Source: Trichopria drosophilae (Eukaryota > Arthropoda > Insecta > Hymenoptera > Diapriidae). Taken from it: a DNA stretch of 64,000 nucleotides. Shown here piece after piece: positions 57,985-64,000 of this stretch; the stretch's first letter is position 1; every line of letters begins with the position of its first letter. The notes beneath the pieces are model-generated. The model had not been told where the DNA came from and made no database searches. It saw only the letters and a list, made by a program, of their open reading frames with translations. Where the stretch lies: assembly GCA_030407085.1 (NCBI GenBank), contig CM059585.1:94954501-95018500 (forward strand), given 5' to 3'. The position numbers and the translations under genes are program-made.

Positions 57985-59905
57985 ATGAGCACATATAAAT
58001 GTTGCTTTGTGCCATTGTGCAAAAACACAACAAAAAATTCGCCCGACAAAATATTCATTCATGTCCCAAGAGATGTCAATCGTCGAAGAGCGTGGTTTCA
58101 GATGGCTAGACGTACTGACATGAATGAAAAAACAACATATTATTGTTGCGAAGATCACTTCAACGTAAGTTTTAGCACGTATGTCTATTTTTTTTTGTGT
58201 ATCTTCTAACTAGTACATACCTCACTTTAAAACAGAACTAACCCATAATCTCGAAATTACAGCTACTTGGAAAACTACGTCCGTTTCTCTTTACAAAAAG
58301 GGCCTGTCAAAATAAAAAAGATCTTATGCCAAGATTTTTCAGTTGTTAGCTAGATCGACGACAGACTACTGCAAAACTAAGCCAAAGAAGTGGACTCGAG
58401 AAGTTAAATAGAAAAAGGCAAGTAGAGGAAATTTTGGCAGAATCGACAAACCAGCAACTGAAAAAAAAAGAAAAGAATGTGACGGACAAAGTAGTGGCAG
58501 TGTTTGTGATAGTGAAAATACACCTCCTTTTACCAGTGATGCACAATTTGAAGTTGGACCATCAACATCTTATACTGTTTGCTCCATGCAAATGGAATCT
58601 ACTCCTTCGTGTTCCTATGCTGTCAGTTCTTCACCAATGAAAGCTTCGTGTTCTTAGGCTGCTAGGTACGAATACGACCAGTGTGCATTTGACATGCAAT
58701 CTGTTCCAAGTGTGCCACAAGAAGTTACCGAAGATATAGCATACGTGAACCGACGAGTTCAAACAAGTTTAGCACCATCAAAACATTATCGATCTAAAGG
58801 AACTATGCACAAGCCTTGTGTCAAAAATGTTTCTTGCAGTACTAGCGACGATGTATACCTTACAATTTCTGGCACACAAACATCTCCATTCAAGCTGCAA
58901 AATCTTAAACCACTCGAAGAAGACGTATCGGAGTCTACTTCACTTACTAAATCTTCTTCTATATTATCAAAAGATTCTACAGATTATGTGCCTATAATAC
59001 TATTATCTAGTGATGAAAGTGATGTAGATAACGAAGCTCATAATCTTGCAGTACAAAGTGCAATCATTGATTTTATAAAGAAAGATCCAAACAGCTATCT
59101 TGGTATACCAAATGAATGGATATGGTTAGTAGATGTGATAAGTGCCCAAACAAATATAAAAAGTTATATCGTGAAGATGATATTAATGAAAGTTAAACTT
59201 GATGACAGTTTTGAGAGGTTAGGACAGCAATTTGGAGTATCTGGCAAAAGTGCAAGTGTATTTTTTAATAGGAATATTCATGTGATAGCCCACGTGCTCA
59301 AAACATTTATTTATTTTCCAAATGAAAACAGTGTGAAAAGATTATTACCGATTCCATTCAGAGCACATTACAGCAATGTACAGTCGATTATTGACGCATT
59401 TGAAATTGAAATTGAGAAACCTTCAAATCCAGTGCATCAATCATTGACTTGGTCTGAATACAAGAAATGCAATATTTTAAAATATCTCATATCTTCTTCG
59501 CCTGATGGATTCATTAATTTTATTTCGACTGGATCTGGTGGTAGAATAAGTGACACAAATTTGTTTGAAAAAAGTGGTATAATGGATGTGTTGCCAGAAA
59601 AATGTGCCATCATGGCAGACCGAGGATACAAACAAATTCAATCTATTTTACAGAAGAAAAATTGCACTTTAATAAGACCACCAAATGTGTTAACGAGTGT
59701 TAAGCCAAGCAAGAGTGAAGTCATGGAAACCAAACGCATATGAAGCTTAAGAATTCACATTGAGCGAGTGATTGGTCGCTTAAGGGAATTCCACTTGCTC
59801 ATTCCGCACTCTTGTTTGCATCATAATTTAATACGAACAATAGATGATAGTATCATCATCGCAGCAGTAATAGTGAATATTCAGTCCCCGTTAATAAAAT
59901 TGTGA
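57985..59905 (+). pseudogene. THAP-domain DDE transposase of ISL2EU, inactivated
   Basis: Exon 1 (57985-58164, donor AAC/GTAAGT) encodes a THAP zinc finger: CCFVPLC near the start, W at FQM region, and CCEDHF at the end (C2CH). Exon 2 follows a TTTTTCAG acceptor (58343) and is open except for stops TAG 58409, TAG 58655 and TGA 59741. The DDE_Tnp_4-like core shows SIIDAFEIEIEKPS, STGSGGRISDTNLFEKSG and CAIMADRGYKQ, which hold the three acidic residues. The sequence after the last stop, RIHIERVIGRLREFHLL, is the usual C-terminus of the family. Three nonsense codons mean no active transposase. Confidence 0.85.
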
Positions 59906-60035
59906 AAATTTGTGTTGTGAATAGTGTTATAATTTATAATATTGAGTCCTCAAAAAGTGTGCCTTACATATTTATTTGTTCATGTGCCATTTATTTGTGT
60001 TATTGTGTAATGAAACAAATGTATAATACGAATAT

Positions 60036-61022
60036 TTATTTATTTGAAGATTCTATTAATACAGGATATATATTCTTTTTCCAAAATTTAACAGCTAATT
60101 CTATTGATTGAATAATATATTCTTCATTCAGTTCAATCCATAGTTTCTTGACATTTTTATTTTTTTCAAAGTCGAGATCAGCCACACAAAATAATTCTTT
60201 TTATTGGCTAAAATTGTAGATGTATTTGAGCCATACATTTCTCATTAATTCTTCCATTCTGCAAGAAATTTTTTTCTGTTTTTGTAGAACTTGGGCACTT
60301 TACTTCTACAACAAAATCATCTGTTATAGCAGCAGGCGATGCTCCAAGTACAGGAAATTGTGGTGATAACATAAGCCCACTTTTTTTAAATTTGGTTTTT
60401 AATTTCTTCTGAACGACTGACAGCACTTCTTCTTCTAGTAACCGTCCTCGTTGCATAGGAAGTGTATCATAAACTTTAGTGGCTCCAATGCATTGTCGAA
60501 CCAAAGAACCACTTTCAGTCCGACAGTGAGCAGCTTCGTAAACCTTTGAAGCAGTTATCCTTCCGTACCTTAACTCATGCCACAGAGTCTTTTTATACTG
60601 ATCTCTTGTTTGCAGCTCGGCTTCAAGGAATGTATATTTCATTTGTTCTGATGCATATTCTAAGAACTCATCAGGTAGCATTGAAGGTCTTTTAGAAGCA
60701 ACAAATTAATGTATGAGCTGATGAACACTCAGTGAATTTGTTATATCATCAGCAATGTTATTATGCCTAGTCAAGGCACTAACTAATTTTTTTTCTTGAG
60801 CCGTCTGCAAAACTGTCTGCAAAAATACAAAATTATCTGGTAAACTGACAGATTCATTACTACTGTTACCGGATAATTCTAAAGTGGTAATGCATTTGCT
60901 GCCTGTTCCTGCATTGGCCAATGCTGATTTCTTCCAGTAGCATTCCACTTCGGTTGGCGAAGGACTTTCAGTACGCCGGTGAGCCCACATGAGAAAAGCG
61001 ACTGTATGCTTACATCCTCCTG
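60036..61022 (-). pseudogene. YqaJ-domain (phage-type exonuclease fold) gene of ISL2EU, inactivated
   Basis: The minus strand starts abruptly next to the inverted repeat with GGCKHTVAFLMWAHRRTESP, a SWIM-like CxH element. It continues to TAA at 60706-60708, then FVASKRPSMLPDEFLEYASE in the same frame. The YqaJ core follows: WHELRYGRITASKVYEAAHC, RGRLLEEEVL, and AITDDFVVEVKCPSS with the nuclease D...E-x-K residues. A frameshift after QIHLQF is followed in another frame (60197-60036) by ELFCVADLDFEKN...W.. FWKKNIYP, the usual end. The 5' third is missing. The family function in these transposons is unproven. Confidence 0.8.
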
Positions 61023-62170
61023 AATTACTTCGACCCAGACTAAGTCTGGACGAAGTATTGAATTTGGTCACTTCGGGCAAAAAAATTACCCTATAGTTTT
61101 TCATCAAATGTGGACGTTTCAGACCCTAAGGAACCCAAATCAACAATAAAAAAATTTGTGTCCGTGATCTTGTACGCCCGTACGTCCGTACGTTCCGTTT
61201 TTTTGTCCCCCGATAACTCGCGAACGGATAAGCGTATTGACATAATTTTTTTTCTAAATACGCGTCTTGGCATAACTTAGATCTGATTAGATTTTGGCGC
61301 AGATGCATCCGTCCATTACTAAAAAACATTAGCCCCAATGTTCTTCTTCGTAGTTTTCTGCATTTATTTTGTAAAAATACAAATTTTATTCAGAAATGTT
61401 TCAAACAAAAAAGATAGAGCATGAAATTCTCTACAAAAAAGGTTATATGCATTTTCTTCCCGAAGTCAACGATAACGCCATAAAAACTGGTTTAAAATGT
61501 TTATGACTATTGTCAGAAAAAGTATTGAATTTGGTCACCTTGGCAAAAAATTACCCTATAGTTTTTCATCAAATTTCGACCCTTACCCCCCAGGGGTAGT
61601 CTTCGCCAGCCCCTCGGGAGCGGTGATCACCTACGGGCTCATAAGTTCTTTTACGCCCTTGATACGACAATAACTATTTCGATATATATAAAAGATGTCT
61701 TATAGTATCTAAAAGATATCCGTCAGAGATCTTTTCGACACTTTCAAGATATCTTTGACGAATTATATGTATATATATTGTATATATAAGATCATAATGA
61801 TACAGACAGTAATTAGTAAAACACTGTAAACATGTAATATGCATCGAATAGTCTATTACAATACAAGTGCTTGAAGTAAGTGTTTTGCAACTTTTATTTA
61901 TTAATACTTCGGCTGGCCTGTTGTCGGGGTCGAAGTTTTGAAAATGCTCATTTTCAATTTTCATACATACATAAGAAACACTATATTGTTGTAACATATC
62001 TATCGAAGCCACTTGGACATAAATATGATTGGAATCCCAAATATCGATATAATTTTATAATATAATGGAAAGCTGTTAGTAAACGAACGAGTATTAAGAA
62101 ATAGCCGACTCTTCACTGGGTCGAAGTTTCTGAGCGAGCGAAGCGAGCGAGGCACCACGCCAACACTAGT
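61023..62170 (-). repeat. ISL2EU right terminal inverted repeat
   Basis: Reverse complement of 49777-50977, ending at CGCCAACACTAGT. It begins exactly where the YqaJ coding sequence is cut, so the inverted repeat seems to have spread over the 5' part of that gene. Confidence 0.85.
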
Positions 62171-62214
62171 TTTAATTATTGAAATTATTTATTATTAAAT
62201 ATGAAGTGACAGTA

Positions 62215-62996
62215 TGTTACGAACGAAAGACGTCCGCAACGGGTCCTTGATGGGTCAGGTCAGGTTCTGACACCAGCCCTGTCGGATGTGGGTCGAGGAT
62301 ATTTTGGGAAAGGTGATGTAGTGATGTAAGATCACCAGATTAGATGATGAAGGGCCGTTTATTAACCCCACCTAAAATATTCCCTTGGCGTGAGGACCAA
62401 CACCCGTACAAAGGCAACGGCGCGCTATATCGAACGCACGGGGCGCGCACTTAGATTTCCCGTCGTTCCGGACTCGCGACAGATTTCGAGCCCGTACTTT
62501 TTGGATCTCGGTAGACCGCGCGTTAAGTTTGTACGTTGAGTTAAGACTGTCCTTCCTTGAGATCCGCCTCGACGAAGTCGACGGCTCGTTCCGACGTTCC
62601 CGTTTACGTTCGCAGTTTTCGCCCCCTGGGAACCTGCTGAGCTTTTAGTTTTGCTTCCGAGCACAGGCCTTTGATGCCATGTAAATTGTCGAATCCTGCA
62701 GGTTCCCAGCCGAAAAGTGCTTACACTTTCCTGGAACGTTCGTGTCGAATTTGACGCAACTTCAACTCGGATTGCGCACCTGGTCTCACAGTTGAAACGT
62801 GAGACTGCATGCACGATGTTTCGTTGCACCATAACGCTAGATAGCCTATATATTTCTTACATCTTAATTGGTTATAATAATTCTCAGCTAGCTAGTGTAT
62901 AATATATGTTACAATATTAACTAGTTATAGTTATATCCATATTGTCTTTTAATCTTAATCGATCACGCGATCGGTTACGACCCGCCGGTCGTAACA
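62215..62996 (-). mobile_element. LTR (3' LTR of a minus-strand element), 782 bp
   Basis: It begins TGTTACGACC on the minus strand (62996) and ends CGTTCGTAACA (62215), the TG...CA inverted ends of an LTR. A TATA-like ATATATAGG occurs in the 5' half. A hairpin GTTACGACC..GGTCGTAAC sits at its 5' edge. The adjacent 4 bp outside (AGTA, 62211-62214) would be the target copy. The matching 5' LTR is beyond the window. Confidence 0.7.
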
Positions 62997-63012
62997 CCTA
63001 CCCCCCAAAAAA
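62997..63012 (-). promoter_or_regulatory. Polypurine-tract-like priming site
   Basis: On the minus strand the bases just before the LTR are GGGGGGTAGG, the position and purine bias expected of the plus-strand primer site of an LTR retroelement. The run of T before it is unusual. Confidence 0.45.
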
Positions 63013-63204
63013 AATCGGCGTTCCACCGCCGCGCAACTCACGGGGTGCAGAGAGCGATCGCGTTATATATATAATATGTTTACATGAATAGCAGTGCGTT
63101 TCCGAGGGTGTTGGTTTTCGCCAGCAACTTTTACATTTTTATACTTAACTTTTATAACTTAATGTACATAGGGTACGCTAGTCATTTATTTTCTATTGTC
63201 TCTA

Positions 63205-64000
63205 TTAAGTACATAATTGTAAGTTAGTGCCCTGGAGAGTTTTCGTTTGCACTTTTGGCGTGTCACTACGCTTGCCGCCCGATTCACTCGATTCAGACGA
63301 GAATTCTTCCGCGTCGTTATCACAACCGATATCTACGGGACTTGCACTAGCGTCGAACCGCACTTCACGTTTCGTTTTGCGACGCGGACTTCGCATCCTT
63401 GTGACCGTGATCTTCTTGGATGTGCCAAATGCTGCTTTGATTCTCCCCCGAAAACATCTCCAGATTATAAGGGCACAGATAAGGGTCATAATGATGGATG
63501 ACCCGCTATATATGGTGGCGTTAAGCTTTTCCGCCATGTCCTTGCTTTTACGCATTTCTCTTGCCGGATTGATTAGTTCACTGAATTTGAAGTTATTCTC
63601 CTGGGTTCCGGGTGCGGCGCGAGAATCATTCGATGTGATTTCCTTTCGCCGGATCCTCTCGTTAATCCCGGCGATCTCTACGGCGTCCTCGATAAGTAGC
63701 TGCGTGATGTTCAGGCCTGTTGTTCCGTAACTCTCGCGGGTCAGCTCGGAGGTTATTACAGCGGAGGCCATCAGCGTTGTTCTCCCGATCTGAGCCTTGC
63801 ATCCTGGCGAGAGGCGCAGCGTACCTATCCCTTTCAATGTCAGAGTTACGATCAATTCGTTGTCGCAGATGACTCTCATCGGTTCCTCCCGGGTGGCCGA
63901 GTGCATCCAAACATTCGCAGTACGCGAATTTATCCAAAACGTTGGGCCTTGGGCCATTATTCTGATAACGCATTTGCTAAAATCCCGGAAATGGATATCG
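63205..64000 (-). CDS. Env-like glycoprotein C-terminal part of an LTR element (partial at window edge)
   Basis: The open frame runs from the window edge to a stop at 63205, more than 260 codons without interruption. The features seen are a G-x-G...LSPGC motif in the ectodomain, as in the Env/fusion-type proteins of insect gypsy- and BEL-like endogenous retroelements, one strong transmembrane helix (SSIIMTLICALIIW), and a charged cytoplasmic tail rich in Arg, Ser, Asp and Glu. It lies directly upstream of the 3' LTR, the normal place of env. The gag-pol part is outside the window. The ORF is intact as far as visible. Assignment to errantivirus-like or BEL type is not possible from this part. 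Confidence 0.6.
   Translation of the reverse strand, partial: DIHFRDFSKCVIRIMAQGPTFWINSRTANVWMHSATREEPMRVICDNELIVTLTLKGIGTLRLSPGCKAQIGRTTLMASAVITSELTRESYGTTGLNITQLLIEDAVEIAGINERIRRKEITSNDSRAAPGTQENNFKFSELINPAREMRKSKDMAEKLNATIYSGSSIIMTLICALIIWRCFRGRIKAAFGTSKKITVTRMRSPRRKTKREVRFDASASPVDIGCDNDAEEFSSESSESGGKRSDTPKVQTKTLQGTNLQLCT

Larger units (their letters stand above)
49777..62170. mobile_element. ISL2EU-type DNA transposon, 12.4 kb, with nested insertions
   Basis: The ends ACTAGTGTTGGCGTGGTGCC (49777) and the inverse (62170) start inverted repeats 1.15-1.2 kb long. Inside, in convergent orientation, are a THAP plus DDE transposase gene (plus strand) and a YqaJ-domain gene (minus strand). This is the defining gene pair of the ISL2EU group of the Harbinger-related superfamilies. 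Both genes are broken. The left interior is swollen by a 2.7-kb TA element, a TTAA MITE and palindromes. A target duplication is not clear because the ends form the palindrome ACTAGT. Confidence 0.8.

Noticed and set aside
62425..62832. Minus-strand frame of 135 codons inside the LTR.
   Set aside because: It is GC-rich arginine- and threonine-rich sequence in a non-coding LTR with no domain; it is a by-product of composition.

Overview
The window is a piece of AT-rich animal nuclear DNA, almost certainly from an insect. The reasons are spliced genes with GT-AG introns, jockey/I-type non-LTR retrotransposons, an ISL2EU (THAP transposase plus YqaJ) DNA transposon, an Env-bearing LTR element, many TA- and TTAA-flanked MITEs, and a metalloprotease of the type expanded in insect venoms. 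Hymenoptera is my best guess but is not proven. No tRNA, rRNA or CRISPR array was recognised.

Layout. 0.6-1.6 kb: a GC-rich retroinsertion flanked by a perfect 14-bp duplication. 4.6-7.1 kb: a candidate element with dense GCGTAAA subterminal repeats, a large palindrome and a decayed spliced SAM-domain gene. 8.5-14.3 kb: a minus-strand two-ORF non-LTR retrotransposon whose ORF1 PHD finger is split by a 1.7-kb foldback element with a 9-bp target duplication. 15.6-20.1 kb: a plus-strand non-LTR retrotransposon with a 14-bp target duplication, frameshifts and an intact YADD. 20-34 kb: mostly anonymous AT-rich DNA with a few MITEs and one almost perfect palindrome. 34.3-49.4 kb: the only plausible host gene, at least eleven minus-strand exons of an M12B (ADAM/ADAMTS-like, venom-type) metalloprotease. 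Its introns are filled with MITEs and a second foldback-like element. 49.8-62.2 kb: a 12.4-kb ISL2EU element with 1.15-1.2 kb inverted repeats, carrying dead transposase and YqaJ genes and several nested elements. 62.2 kb to the end: the 3' LTR and Env gene of a minus-strand retrovirus-like element that runs off the window.

The most interesting point is that the metalloprotease exons keep open, phase-compatible reading frames, yet the region aligning with the HExxHxxGxxHD zinc site has lost all three histidines and the catalytic glutamate. This looks like a pseudoprotease. The second theme is nesting: several insertion events can be resolved because removing the insert and one target copy restores the interrupted reading frame. 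All gene calls are from reading the sequence; no database search was possible.
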